Positions 6,021 to 14,520 are shown, numbered from the stretch's first letter. The stretch is DNA of 17,878 bases from CAZAQS01 sp964486825 (GCA_964486825.1 CAZAQS010000085.1:1-17878), one strand, 5' to 3'. Translations and numbers: made by a program. Notes: generated by a model from the letters alone, not told the origin.

Positions 6021-7703
6021 ATGATAACTTTGGTTCTCGGGGGCGTGGGATTGTTCCTTTTGGGCATGCTGCTCATGACCGAGGGATTGAAAGCTATCGC
6101 AGGTTCCGCCTTGAACAAGGTCCTGGCTAACTTCACCCGTACTCCCTTCATCGGTATGCTCTCAGGGGCTACGATGACCGCCCTGGTTCAGTCCTCCAGC
6201 GTAACAACCCTCGCCATGATTGGTTTTGTCAGTGCCGGTCTGCTCACTTTTCAGCAATCCTTAGGCCTGATTTTAGGTATGAACCTTGGCACGACCAGCA
6301 CAGCCTGGATCGTATCTTTGATTGGATTTAAAGTGAATGTAGCAGCTATGGCTTTCCCGATGGTTGCCTTGGGTACATTCCTCAAGCTGGCTGGCAGTGG
6401 CAAAGTCATGAACTACGGGACAACTTTGGCGGGTTTCGGGTTGATCTTCATCGGGATTGCGACCCTACAAGATGGCATGGCCGGGTTGGCCGAGCGGTAT
6501 GACCCTTCCACTTTGCCCGGTATGACCTTTTGGGGCATCATCTTGCTTTTCCTGGTTGGCCTTAGCATGACCATTGTGATGCAGTCCAGTAGCGCTGCAG
6601 TCGCTACCACGCTGACCGCTCTATACGGCTCAGCCATCACAATTGAACAGGCCGCTGTTTTGGTCATTGGCCAAAACGTAGGCACCACTGCGAAAGCCGC
6701 CATAGCCGCCTTAGGAGCGTCTGTAGCTGCTAAGCGAGTCTCTCTTGCTCATATTCTCTTCAATGTAATGACTGCTGTGATCGCTCTGTTGCTCCTCCCC
6801 TGGTTGATCTCGGGGATGGTTTACCTGCGAGATACTCATCTCTGGACGGAATCGGCGACTCTGGCTGCTTTTCATACGACTTTCAATATTATAGGCGTCG
6901 TACTGATCACCCCCTTTCTGAAGCCGTTTTCCGATTTTATCGCGCGCTTGCTCCCACAAGACGGCCCGGAGCTGGCGTTATATCTCAACCCAAGGGTGAT
7001 TAAAGTGACTTCTGCCGCCATCGAGGCTGCCCGTAAATCGACCCTTGAGATCGCCCGGGTTCTGATCGAGGTAGCTCACGGACAACTGTCCGGGAAAGTC
7101 AGGCAGAAGGCCACCCTGGAGAAACTTTCCGCGGCCAAACTGGCGCTGGTCGAAACGCGGCGCTTCTTGGGCAAGGTCCAGGCGGAGCAGGGGGGAGATA
7201 TCAACCAGCAGCAGCATGTCTCCGTATTCCACGCCATCGATCATCTATCCCAGTTGAGCGACGCTCTCGAAGAGTTCGAGGTGGCCAAGTATGTTCCCAA
7301 TGCGGAATCCTGCCAGGCAGTCTGCACAGATCTGGCCAATCTCTTTTCAGAAATACCCGGCATGCTCCTGGCGGGTGAAATTAATCAGGCTGCTGAGTTA
7401 ATGAAGGCTAAATCTCTTTCCGTCGCGGATGTACGCCGCGCCCAGCGCAGGATCATTCTGGAGAGGACAGCCACTATGGGGCTGGACCCGGATGAGGCTC
7501 TAGATGAGCTGGAAGCTATGCGTTGGGCTGATCGCCTGGCTTACCATATTTGGAGAATTACTCATCATTTAAACCAGGATCATCTCGAAAATGGCCACGA
7601 TCCAGATAAGAAGACCGACAAAAAACAGAAGGTCAAAGTAAAAGGAAAGAAGAGCAAGAAGAAAGAGAAGAAGGAAAAGAAGCTGGAAAAAGCGAGCTCA
7701 TAG
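6021..7703 (+). CDS. Na/Pi cotransporter family protein with PhoU-like C-terminal domain
   Basis: The 560-aa membrane protein belongs to the phosphate:sodium symporter family (NptA/PNaS). The membrane part (about residues 1-310) has the two inverted repeats with the diagnostic QSSS motifs (LVQSSSVTTLAMIG, VMQSSSAAVATTL) and the paired GMNLGTTSTAW and GQNVGTTAKAA segments. A helical PhoU-like cytoplasmic region follows (about 335-530), a fusion common in bacterial members. The last 31 residues are a charged tail with 17 lysines. The ATG at 6021 has AGGAGG four bases upstream; an in-frame TTG at 5949 would add 24 residues and lacks such a site. No Pho box was recognised upstream. The stop overlaps the end of the converging DUF1385 gene by six bases. 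Confidence 0.93.
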   Translation: MITLVLGGVGLFLLGMLLMTEGLKAIAGSALNKVLANFTRTPFIGMLSGATMTALVQSSSVTTLAMIGFVSAGLLTFQQSLGLILGMNLGTTSTAWIVSLIGFKVNVAAMAFPMVALGTFLKLAGSGKVMNYGTTLAGFGLIFIGIATLQDGMAGLAERYDPSTLPGMTFWGIILLFLVGLSMTIVMQSSSAAVATTLTALYGSAITIEQAAVLVIGQNVGTTAKAAIAALGASVAAKRVSLAHILFNVMTAVIALLLLPWLISGMVYLRDTHLWTESATLAAFHTTFNIIGVVLITPFLKPFSDFIARLLPQDGPELALYLNPRVIKVTSAAIEAARKSTLEIARVLIEVAHGQLSGKVRQKATLEKLSAAKLALVETRRFLGKVQAEQGGDINQQQHVSVFHAIDHLSQLSDALEEFEVAKYVPNAESCQAVCTDLANLFSEIPGMLLAGEINQAAELMKAKSLSVADVRRAQRRIILERTATMGLDPDEALDELEAMRWADRLAYHIWRITHHLNQDHLENGHDPDKKTDKKQKVKVKGKKSKKKEKKEKKLEKASS

Positions 7704-8594
7704 ATGTATCTCTCGCTCGCGGTCGCGCATGGCTTTGAAGGCTGCGATAGATACCTCCAGCATATCCTCCGAGGGTTCACGCGTCGTCAGGCGTTGCAAG
7801 GCCAGGTTTGGCTTTACCATCAGGCGCACAACCGGGTTGCTGATATGCCCGGCAGTCCAGCGGATATATTCGTAAGCCAGGCCTGCCAGAAGGGGCAGCA
7901 AGATGACCCGGCTCAACAGCCGTACTCCCATCGGTAAAGGGCCCAGCAAGGCGAATAAAACGATCGAGATCAGGACCAGCGTCAGCAGAAAGGCTGTACC
8001 GCAGCGAGGGTGCTCCAGGGAGAACTTGCTCACATTTTGAGGGGTCAGGTCAGCGCCAGCCTCGAAAGCATTGATGGTCTTGTGTTCGGCCCCATGATAG
8101 GCGAATACGCGTCGGATGTCAGGGATATAGCCGATGATCACGATATAGGTGATCAGGATCGCCAGGCGTACCAGGCCTTCCACCAGGTTCCCCAGCCAGG
8201 CTGCCTGGCTACCTTCGCCCAAGAGGGATTCGGTAAAATGCCCCAGGGCTGCTGGCGTCAGCATGAACAGGCCGATAGCGAAGGTCAGGCTGATGCCAAG
8301 GGTCAACCACAAGGCGGGCCCTTCGAGCTTTTCATCCTCTCCGGTCTGGATATTGGCTGAGATGGTCAATGCGCGCATTCCCAGTCCAAGTGCATCCCAC
8401 AACATGATCAGCCCGCGCAGGAAGGGGATCTTCGCAATGCGGCTCTTGTAGATTTTGCTCAGCGGTTCGTGGTGGATGATGATGTCTTTGTTGGGGGCTC
8501 GCATCGCAATCGCTACAGCTTCCCTGCCGCGCATCATCACGCCTTCGATGACGGCCTGTCCACCGTAGTTAGGTAAGGATAAAGGTTCGTCCAT
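7698..8594 (-). CDS. DUF1385 domain membrane protein (YqhQ-like)
   Basis: The 298-aa protein is a DUF1385 family member of unknown function. Family hallmarks are GGQAVIEGVMMRG near residues 11-23, YHGAEHKTINAFE (about 168-180) and HPRCGTAFLL (about 196-205), whose His, Glu and Cys residues suggest a metal site. Hydrophobic stretches at about 95-117, 140-160 and 203-245 indicate a membrane protein. The start lies three bases after the stop of the M20 peptidase gene with no good Shine-Dalgarno site of its own, so translational coupling is likely. The six-base convergent overlap with the Na/Pi transporter leaves no room for a terminator. No function should be assigned beyond the family. Confidence 0.92.
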   Translation of the reverse strand: MDEPLSLPNYGGQAVIEGVMMRGREAVAIAMRAPNKDIIIHHEPLSKIYKSRIAKIPFLRGLIMLWDALGLGMRALTISANIQTGEDEKLEGPALWLTLGISLTFAIGLFMLTPAALGHFTESLLGEGSQAAWLGNLVEGLVRLAILITYIVIIGYIPDIRRVFAYHGAEHKTINAFEAGADLTPQNVSKFSLEHPRCGTAFLLTLVLISIVLFALLGPLPMGVRLLSRVILLPLLAGLAYEYIRWTAGHISNPVVRLMVKPNLALQRLTTREPSEDMLEVSIAAFKAMRDREREIHL

Positions 8595-8597
8595 AGT

Positions 8598-9974
8598 TCA
8601 ATCTTTCATATTAAGGATAAAGTGTACCAACGCTTCTGTTCCACGCTGCCAGTTGGGCAGGTGCATTTTTTCGTTAGGACTGTGCATATTGTCTGCCGGT
8701 GTACTGAAGCCGGTGTTTACCGTCTCGATCTTGAGGATTTCTGAGAACAGCGATACGACCGGGACGCTGCCGCCTTCTCTCTTGAATAGCGGCCTTTTTC
8801 CCCACACCTCTTCCAATGCATCGCTAAGCGCCTGGATCCAATCTGAGTTGCGGTCTGAAATAGAAGGTGGCCCGCCTACCAGGTCATCCAGCTCCCAGCG
8901 TATGGTCTTCGGCGCATTGTCTTGAAGATAGCGGGTCATCTGCGCTTTTACCTGTTTGGGATCCTGGTTTGGCACAAGCCGCATCGAGATCTTTGCTATA
9001 GCGGTGGCGGGTAAAACGGTCTTTGCGCCTGGGCCTGTATATCCCGAGTAAAGGCCATTCACCTCCAGGGTAGGGCGAGCGCCAGTTTGCTCTACTGGGG
9101 AATAACCAGCTTCTCCCCATAGTTCTGGGGCTCCGCACTGTTCCAGCACCGTTTCTCGGGTAACCGGGAGCCGGGCCAGCTCAGCGCGTTCCTCCTCTTC
9201 CAGGTCGAGCACGCTATCATAATACCCAGGCAAAGTCACGCGGCCTTTCTCGTCATGCATTCCCGCGATCAGCTCGCATAAGACTTGAGCCGGGTTATGG
9301 ACAGCTCCTCCAAAAACACCGGAATGCAAATCGTGGTCGGGACCATACACCCGCAGCTCAAAGTAAGCCATCCCGCGCAAGGCGTAGGTAATGGTTGGGA
9401 CATCGATAGCGATCATACCCGTATCTGGATTGAGGGCGAAATCGCAAGCCAACATCTCACGATGGTCGGAGATAAACTTTTTCAAGCTTGGAGACCCAAT
9501 TTCTTCCTCTCCTTCGATCAGGAACTTGATGTTGACGGGTAGGGGTCCTGTGCTTTGAACGGCTTCTATCGCATTCAGGATTGCTTCAACCTGCCCTTTC
9601 ATATCGGTGACCCCTCGGGCATAGATATATTCCCCGCGCACCGTTGGCTCGAAAGGACCAGTCTCCCACAGCTCCAGAGGCTCAGGGGGTTGCACATCGT
9701 AATGACCGTAAACCAGCATCGTGGGAGCTTCCGGTCCCGCTCCTAACCATTCTGCATATACCACCGGGTGCCCGGCGGTGGGGTAGATGCTCACCTTCTC
9801 CATCGATAGCTTTCTCAGTTTCGCTGCGATCCATTCCGCCGTCTTTTGCATGGATGCTACCGCGCCTGGATCGGTAGATATGGAAGGGATACGCGATACT
9901 TCGATCAGCTCATCTAGATAGCGCGCTTTGTTACCCCTGTAAAATTCAATGGCTGCTTTTCTGCGGTCTGTCAT
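8598..9974 (-). CDS. M20 family metallo-dipeptidase
   Basis: This 458-aa cytoplasmic di-zinc hydrolase is of the M20 family, closest in pattern to the dipeptidase / CNDP-like group. Metal and catalytic residues are all visible: His91 and Asp93 in YGHYDVQPP, the bridging Asp124 in GVTDMKGQ, Glu157 and Glu158 in EGEEEIGS, Asp184 in NPDTG, and His431 in NMHSPNE. The lid/dimerisation domain spans roughly 195-355. Length is normal for the group. The ATG at 9974 follows CCAGGAGAA; an in-frame ATG nine codons upstream lacks one. The natural substrate cannot be read from sequence. It is followed directly by the DUF1385 gene and preceded by the DUF1361 gene at 95 bases. Confidence 0.94.
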   Translation of the reverse strand: MTDRRKAAIEFYRGNKARYLDELIEVSRIPSISTDPGAVASMQKTAEWIAAKLRKLSMEKVSIYPTAGHPVVYAEWLGAGPEAPTMLVYGHYDVQPPEPLELWETGPFEPTVRGEYIYARGVTDMKGQVEAILNAIEAVQSTGPLPVNIKFLIEGEEEIGSPSLKKFISDHREMLACDFALNPDTGMIAIDVPTITYALRGMAYFELRVYGPDHDLHSGVFGGAVHNPAQVLCELIAGMHDEKGRVTLPGYYDSVLDLEEEERAELARLPVTRETVLEQCGAPELWGEAGYSPVEQTGARPTLEVNGLYSGYTGPGAKTVLPATAIAKISMRLVPNQDPKQVKAQMTRYLQDNAPKTIRWELDDLVGGPPSISDRNSDWIQALSDALEEVWGKRPLFKREGGSVPVVSLFSEILKIETVNTGFSTPADNMHSPNEKMHLPNWQRGTEALVHFILNMKD

Positions 9975-10014
9975 GTATTCTCCTGGATGCCTTTCGTCCA
10001 TATAAGCTGGCAGA

Positions 10015-10043
10015 ATTATACCCGCCTATTCGTATCCGGCGGG
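10015..10043 (-). promoter_or_regulatory. Possible promoter of the M20 peptidase gene with GC-rich dyad
   Basis: On the minus strand a perfect TATAAT (10015-10020) lies 41 bases before the peptidase start. In place of a -35 hexamer there is an inverted repeat, CCCGCC (10021-10026) and GGCGGG (10038-10043), extendable by one A-T pair that overlaps the -10. It may be a promoter that needs an activator, a repressor site, or simply the hairpin end of the upstream gene. Confidence 0.3.
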
Positions 10044-10069
10044 TCTGGTTTATCAGTTGCGCTGGTCCG

Positions 10070-10813
10070 TTATCTACGCTTGCCTATCCAGTGATGGAAC
10101 CTGTCTCCTTCCACCTCACCGGAAGCACCCTGGTCCAGCTCATCCAATCGGGATGCGGATGAGAACATCAGGTAGCATACCAGCAAAAACGCTGTGAACA
10201 TCAACGTGAAGACAAAGAATCGCAGGTTGTTGAAAGGGTTGGCCAGGCGCGCCAGGATATCGTAAACGACCTCCTGGGGTTGGGTGAAAAGGTCCCAGCT
10301 ATTCCATCTTCCGAAGCGCCCCAGGTAAATTCCCAACCCACTCATGGACAGCGTTCCGGCCACGAAGACCCAGCTTGCCAGGGCTCCCAGGTAGCTTTTA
10401 ACCAGGTACTGCATTGTCCTTAGGGAAGCAATCGCCAGGAAACATCCGGTCCAGGCAAAGCTGGCCAACATGACGATATCGTACCACAAAGGGATGGGCG
10501 GGCGGTGCTCGAGGTGCAAGAAATCTGTGACGATATATGGGGCGTTGGGAAAAAAGATCAGCCATAAGCCGGCCGGGAAGAGCAGCATCCACCAGCGCCC
10601 TCGCGCCATTTGGTGAATGAACAGCGCCAGGAAGCTGAATACATAAGGAACCCAGGCCAGGAACAGGTTCCAGGGCATATTGTTGTAACTCCACCCATAT
10701 GCGAAAAGCATCCTGACGCCCAACAGCCCTAACGCAAGAAAACTGGATAGTAGCAGTGGATATAGGGATTGGCTGGCCAGGAATCTGTGTACACGTAATA
10801 TACTTGCCTGCAT
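10070..10813 (-). CDS. DUF1361 family membrane protein
   Basis: The 247-aa protein belongs to DUF1361, integral membrane proteins of unknown function. Recognisable family segments are WNLFLAWVPYVFS (about 48-60), LIFFPNAPYIVTDFLHL (about 84-100), PLWYDIVMLASFAWTG (about 107-122) and IYLGRFGRWNSWDL (about 161-174). About six hydrophobic segments can be counted, and the C-terminus (about 220-247) is charged and cytoplasmic in character. The start at 10813 is preceded by GGGAGG. A perfect minus-strand TATAAT at 10831-10836 would give a very short leader, but no -35 accompanies it. The same family often lies alone; no context clue to its role is present. Confidence 0.88.
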   Translation of the reverse strand: MQASILRVHRFLASQSLYPLLLSSFLALGLLGVRMLFAYGWSYNNMPWNLFLAWVPYVFSFLALFIHQMARGRWWMLLFPAGLWLIFFPNAPYIVTDFLHLEHRPPIPLWYDIVMLASFAWTGCFLAIASLRTMQYLVKSYLGALASWVFVAGTLSMSGLGIYLGRFGRWNSWDLFTQPQEVVYDILARLANPFNNLRFFVFTLMFTAFLLVCYLMFSSASRLDELDQGASGEVEGDRFHHWIGKRR

Positions 10814-10934
10814 AAATCCTCCCAGTCTTGATTATATGCGATTTTCCTGGTCGATTTTTGAGAGTTTCATAAAGTATTCGTCCTGTCCACAAACCTATAT
10901 CTTTCACGAAAACGACCAGATCCTGGGCATAGCC

Positions 10935-10963
10935 GTGAGCGTGAAGTAGAAACATGTTAAAAT
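10935..10963 (+). promoter_or_regulatory. Predicted extended -10 promoter for the Nudix-ssnA-F420 genes
   Basis: TGTTAAAAT (10955-10963) is an extended -10 with TAAAAT at 10958-10963. GTGAGC (10935-10940) is a weak -35 at 17 bases. Transcription would start near 10970, 27 bases before the Nudix gene. The rest of 10814-10996 shows nothing else firm. Confidence 0.45.
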
Positions 10964-10996
10964 AGTTTCACATCTGAATGAGGAAGCCGGGGTACA

Positions 10997-11626
10997 ATGC
11001 CAAATCAAGATCCACACCGATGGTTACACTGGGCCAGGGAGATTCAGGCTCTTTCCCAAACTGGATATCATTATGCAGAAAACGATTACCAGCGCGAGCG
11101 CTACCACCGCCTCTCGGATATCGCAGCCGAGATCATGAGCGCTTATGCCGAGCTGGAGTTGGAGCCTTTGGCAGGGCTTTTTCAAAAGCAGACCGGATAT
11201 GCCACTCCAAGGGTGGATGTACGTGGGGCGGTTTTTGACCGAGGCCGTTTGCTGATGGTTCGGGAGCGAATGGATAATGGCTGGACCATGCCAGGTGGCT
11301 GGGCCGATGTGGGGGATGTGCCTTCCCATGCGGCTGAACGTGAGGTCTATGAGGAGGCTGGTTTCCGGGTCCAGGCTCGCAAGGTGATCGGCGTTTACGA
11401 TGCTAATCGCACCGGCCCGCTGGAGATCTTTCACGCTTTCAAGGTCATCTTCTTGTGCGACTTGATTGATGGTGAAGCCCGTACCAGCAGCGAAACCTCT
11501 GAAGTGGCTTTTTTTGGTCCAGATGAGATACCCCAGCCTCTCTCTGGAGAGCGCACCAAAGCTCGCCATATCAGGGATGCATTTGCCGCTAATAACGATC
11601 CTGGTCTGCCCACCCAGTTCGACTGA
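10997..11626 (+). CDS. Nudix hydrolase with N-terminal Nudix_N_2-type domain
   Basis: This 209-aa cytoplasmic pyrophosphohydrolase has an N-terminal helical region (about 1-65, starting HRWLHWAREIQALSQTGY), typical of a subgroup often annotated as ADP-ribose pyrophosphatase-like, and a Nudix domain (about 72-200). The Nudix box runs from Gly101 to Phe123. Its REVYEEAGF catalytic part is complete, but the first box glutamate is Asp107, a conservative change. The substrate cannot be told from sequence. The ribosome site is weak (GAGGAAG is 12 bases away, with GGGG nearer). The SsnA gene follows after 15 bases, so they are probably one transcription unit. Confidence 0.9.
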   Translation: MPNQDPHRWLHWAREIQALSQTGYHYAENDYQRERYHRLSDIAAEIMSAYAELELEPLAGLFQKQTGYATPRVDVRGAVFDRGRLLMVRERMDNGWTMPGGWADVGDVPSHAAEREVYEEAGFRVQARKVIGVYDANRTGPLEIFHAFKVIFLCDLIDGEARTSSETSEVAFFGPDEIPQPLSGERTKARHIRDAFAANNDPGLPTQFD

Positions 11627-11641
11627 GATCATGGAGGCTTG

Positions 11642-12988
11642 ATGTTAATTAAAAATGCAGTAATCGTAACCTGGGAAGAAGACAACCGTATCCTGGAGGA
11701 TCATGCCCTCTACATAGAGGATGGAAAGATCGTCGAGCTGGCTCCGCAGGAAGAAATGCTTTCCCGCTATCCTTCAGTTGAACAAGTGGATGCCCGCGGA
11801 CAATTGGTTATGCCTGGAAATATCTGCGCCCATACCCATTTTTACGGTGCGTTTGCCCGTGGTATGGCTCTTCATGGGGAAGCGCCCAAGGATTTCCCTG
11901 AGATCTTGCAGAAGCTTTGGTGGCCTCTGGATAAATCCCTGACCCTGGAGGATGTCCGCTATTCAGCCCTGGTTTGCCTGGTGGATGCCATCCGGCACGG
12001 CACGACTACCCTTATTGATCACCATGCTTCTCCGAATGCCATCCATGGATCTTTAGACGTAATCGCCGAAGCAGTCGAGGAGTCAGGACTGCGCGGGGTG
12101 TTATGTTACGAGGTAACCGACCGGGACGGTGAGGCAAAAGCGCGTGCCGGGATTGATGAGAACGTCCGTTTTATCGAGCGCATGGCTCGTGGCGACACGG
12201 CGGGTGGGCGCCTGGCGGCTGCCTTCGGTCTACATGCCAGCCTGACCCTCTCCGATTCGACCCTGGACGCCTGCCGGGAAGTGGCTGGAGATACCGGTTT
12301 CCATATCCATGTAGCCGAGCATGAGGCAGATGAGTACGACAGCCTGTCCAAATCGGGGCAACGCGTCGTAGACCGCCTGTATGAGCGCGGCATCCTCGGT
12401 CCCCGCTCGATTGTCGCCCATGCCGTGCATATCGATGCCCGAGAAGCCTCTCTGCTTGCGGAGAGCGGCGCCTGGGTGACCCACCAGCCGCGCTCGAATA
12501 TGAACAACGGCGTCGGTGTCGCCAATGTTGAATCGCTCATGCGCCTTGGCATTCCAGTCTGCCTGGGCAATGATGGTTTTTCCAACGCCATGTGGGAAGA
12601 ATGGAAGACCGCTTACCTGTTGCACAAGGTCTGGAACCGTGATCCTCGCCGTATGAACGGTGCTGATCTGGTGCGTTTGGCTGTCTATAATAATGCTTCT
12701 TTAGCAAACGTATTTTTTTCCACCACCCCCACCGGCAGAATTGCCCCAGGTGCTCAGGCCGACCTGATATTCGTGGATTACCAGGCGCCCACACCCCTTA
12801 CGGCCGGCAATTTGCCCTGGCATATCGTTTTTGGCTTCAATCCCAGCATGGTAACCACGACGATGGTGGCTGGAAAAATCCTGATGCGAGACCGCCGGCT
12901 TCTCACCCTGGATGAGGGTGCTATTCATTCCCGCGCTCGAGAACTTTCACCGGCCGTTTGGGAGCGCTACAACCGCCAGTTCGCTTGA
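11642..12988 (+). CDS. ssnA: SsnA-type aminohydrolase (amidohydrolase superfamily)
   Basis: The 448-aa protein resembles E. coli SsnA, a metal-dependent aminohydrolase or deaminase-like enzyme of the cytosine deaminase/TRZ-ATZ group whose substrate is unknown. Shared segments include HTHFYGAFARG (64-74) with metal ligands His64 and His66, LWWPLD (92-97), TTLIDHHASPN (122-132), HIHVAEHEAD (221-230) with His223 and Glu226, VAHAVH (258-263), RSNMNNGVG and the Asp in LGNDG (311). The C-terminal part APTPLTAGNLPWHIVFG matches the SsnA-specific SPTPLLADNIAGHIAFG pattern. Length fits (E. coli about 442). The ATG at 11642 is preferred over the TTG at 11639 because GGAGG (11633-11637) is properly spaced for it. 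It stands 35 bases before npdG; a link to F420 metabolism is not established. Confidence 0.88.
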   Translation: MLIKNAVIVTWEEDNRILEDHALYIEDGKIVELAPQEEMLSRYPSVEQVDARGQLVMPGNICAHTHFYGAFARGMALHGEAPKDFPEILQKLWWPLDKSLTLEDVRYSALVCLVDAIRHGTTTLIDHHASPNAIHGSLDVIAEAVEESGLRGVLCYEVTDRDGEAKARAGIDENVRFIERMARGDTAGGRLAAAFGLHASLTLSDSTLDACREVAGDTGFHIHVAEHEADEYDSLSKSGQRVVDRLYERGILGPRSIVAHAVHIDAREASLLAESGAWVTHQPRSNMNNGVGVANVESLMRLGIPVCLGNDGFSNAMWEEWKTAYLLHKVWNRDPRRMNGADLVRLAVYNNASLANVFFSTTPTGRIAPGAQADLIFVDYQAPTPLTAGNLPWHIVFGFNPSMVTTTMVAGKILMRDRRLLTLDEGAIHSRARELSPAVWERYNRQFA

Positions 12989-13023
12989 CCGGCTAAAAAC
13001 ACTTCACTTCTTATAGGATAAAC

Positions 13024-13704
13024 ATGACCGCACACAATCCCAATCTCCCCACCATTGCTATTCTAGGTGGCACCGGTAAGGAAGGTCCAGGGCTGGCTAT
13101 GCGTTGGGCGCACGCTGGTTATAAGATCATCATTGGCTCTCGCCAGCATGACAAGGCCCAGTCTACCGCCGATGAGCTGAACCAAAAGCTCGGCATAGAT
13201 TTTATAGAAGGCATGCAGAATGATGCTGCGGCGCTCAAGGCTGAAATCAGTGTTCTCACAGTAGTCTTCTCCGCCCACGAGACAGCCGTGCGCGGCTTGC
13301 GAGGGTCTCTGCAAGGAAAGATCCTGGTGGATGCAACCGCGCGGGTAGATTTTCGAGACCCGCGCCCTCCAGATCCACCCTCAGCCCCCAGCCAGGCCCA
13401 GGAAATCCTGGGGCCGGGGGTACGCGTCGTGGGCGCCTTCCAGACTGTCCCTTCCCACGTTCTCAAAAAGAACCTGGGCGAGAACCTGGACACCGATGTC
13501 CTGGTTTGCTCGGACGATCTAGATGCCGCCAAGCAGGTCATACAACTGGCCGAAGCGGGCGGGATGCGCGCCTACTACGCTGGAGGATTGGAGAACGCCC
13601 TGGTTGTTGAGGGCATGGCTGCTGTGATGATTAGTCTCAACAAGCATTACGGCGTCCGGACAGCCAGCATCAGCGTCACCGGAGTGCCTACCCAGGAAAG
13701 TTGA
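13024..13704 (+). CDS. npdG: NADPH-dependent F420 reductase (F420H2:NADP oxidoreductase)
   Basis: The enzyme moves hydride between NADPH and coenzyme F420, supplying F420H2 to cytoplasmic reductases. The 226-aa length is right for the NpdG/Fno family. The Rossmann signature GGTGKEGPGLA (15-25) binds the dinucleotide, and GSRQ (38-41) supplies the Ser-Arg that selects the 2'-phosphate of NADPH. LVDATARVDF and VVGAFQTVPSHVL are further family segments that shape the F420 side. It has a modest ribosome site (AGGATAA) and begins the run of F420 genes; cofE follows after 42 bases. A plain NADPH dehydrogenase is unlikely given the F420 neighbours. Confidence 0.93.
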   Translation: MTAHNPNLPTIAILGGTGKEGPGLAMRWAHAGYKIIIGSRQHDKAQSTADELNQKLGIDFIEGMQNDAAALKAEISVLTVVFSAHETAVRGLRGSLQGKILVDATARVDFRDPRPPDPPSAPSQAQEILGPGVRVVGAFQTVPSHVLKKNLGENLDTDVLVCSDDLDAAKQVIQLAEAGGMRAYYAGGLENALVVEGMAAVMISLNKHYGVRTASISVTGVPTQES

Positions 13705-13746
13705 GTAAATTATCTTCATACCATACGATCATTAGATTAGTCCGTC

Positions 13747-14514
13747 ATGACCCTAACACTTACACCCCTTCCTGGCATTCCTCATATCCAAACCGGTGAC
13801 GATTTACCTGGCATCATCCTGGATGCCCTGGAACGCGCGGGTATTCGCCTGCTGGAAGGGGACTTGCTCGTTCTGGCTCAGAAAATCGTCTCCAAGGCGG
13901 AAGGGCGCTGGGTGGATTTGAAGGATGTGCAGCCTTCACAGCAGGCGTTGGAATGGGCTGCTCAGATCGAGAAAGACCCGCGCCTGGTCGAGCTGATCCT
14001 GATGGAAAGCCAGAGTATTCTACGCACCCGCCCCGGGACCATCATCGTCGAACACAGGCTGGGGTTTGTCTGTGCCAATGCCGGTATCGACCACTCTAAT
14101 GTGGCCGGTGAGGCGGGACAGGAAAGTGAGTGGGTCTTGCTGCTGCCAGAGGACCCGGATCGATCAGCCGGTTCCCTACGCCAGGCATTGGAGATATACT
14201 CTGGTGTGCGGCTGGGCGTCCTGATCATCGACTCGCATGGTCGGGCCTGGCGCTCTGGCACGGTCGGTGTGGCAATTGGCCTCTCCGGCTTACCCGGTTT
14301 GTTGGACCTGCGCGGACGAGTCGATCTCTTTGGATACACTCTTCGCATTACCCAGGTAGGCGTAGCAGATGAGCTGGCTGCTGCAGCCTCCCTCGTTATG
14401 GGACAGGCCGATGAAGGCAAACCGGTCGTCCATGTGCGCGGCTTTCCCTACCCGCTCCGGGAGGCTTCCCTCCCAGAGCTACTCCGGCCCAGAGAACAAG
14501 ACCTTTTCCGGTGA
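13747..14514 (+). CDS. cofE: F420-0:gamma-L-glutamate ligase
   Basis: CofE adds L-glutamate residues to F420-0 with GTP, giving F420-1, -2 and longer forms. The 255-aa protein is the stand-alone form, not the FbiB fusion of actinobacteria. Family motifs are AQKIVSKAEG (44-53), CANAGIDHSN (109-118), DSHGRAWRSGTVGVAIG (162-178), GRVDLFGYTLRIT (190-202), and DELAAAASLVMGQ (208-220), followed by PVVHVRG. These contain the metal- and GTP-binding residues of the known structure of the archaeal enzyme. The ATG at 13747 has no clear Shine-Dalgarno site. The 2H-type gene begins six bases after the stop. Confidence 0.95.
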   Translation: MTLTLTPLPGIPHIQTGDDLPGIILDALERAGIRLLEGDLLVLAQKIVSKAEGRWVDLKDVQPSQQALEWAAQIEKDPRLVELILMESQSILRTRPGTIIVEHRLGFVCANAGIDHSNVAGEAGQESEWVLLLPEDPDRSAGSLRQALEIYSGVRLGVLIIDSHGRAWRSGTVGVAIGLSGLPGLLDLRGRVDLFGYTLRITQVGVADELAAAASLVMGQADEGKPVVHVRGFPYPLREASLPELLRPREQDLFR

Positions 14515-14520
14515 TCTATT

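Noticed and set aside
10847..10919. Inverted repeat CTGGTCG ... CGACCAG in the DUF1361-Nudix intergenic region
   Set aside because: Seven bases with a 59-base spacer can arise by chance, and flanking bases do not extend the pairing convincingly.
11024..11632. 202-aa minus-strand reading opposite the Nudix gene
   Set aside because: It mirrors the Nudix frame, shows no domain, and lacks a ribosome site; the plus-strand Nudix box is decisive.
12106..12591. 161-aa minus-strand reading inside ssnA
   Set aside because: It is low in complexity, rich in Arg and Ser, and lies wholly opposite a conserved enzyme; typical antisense shadow of a GC-rich gene.
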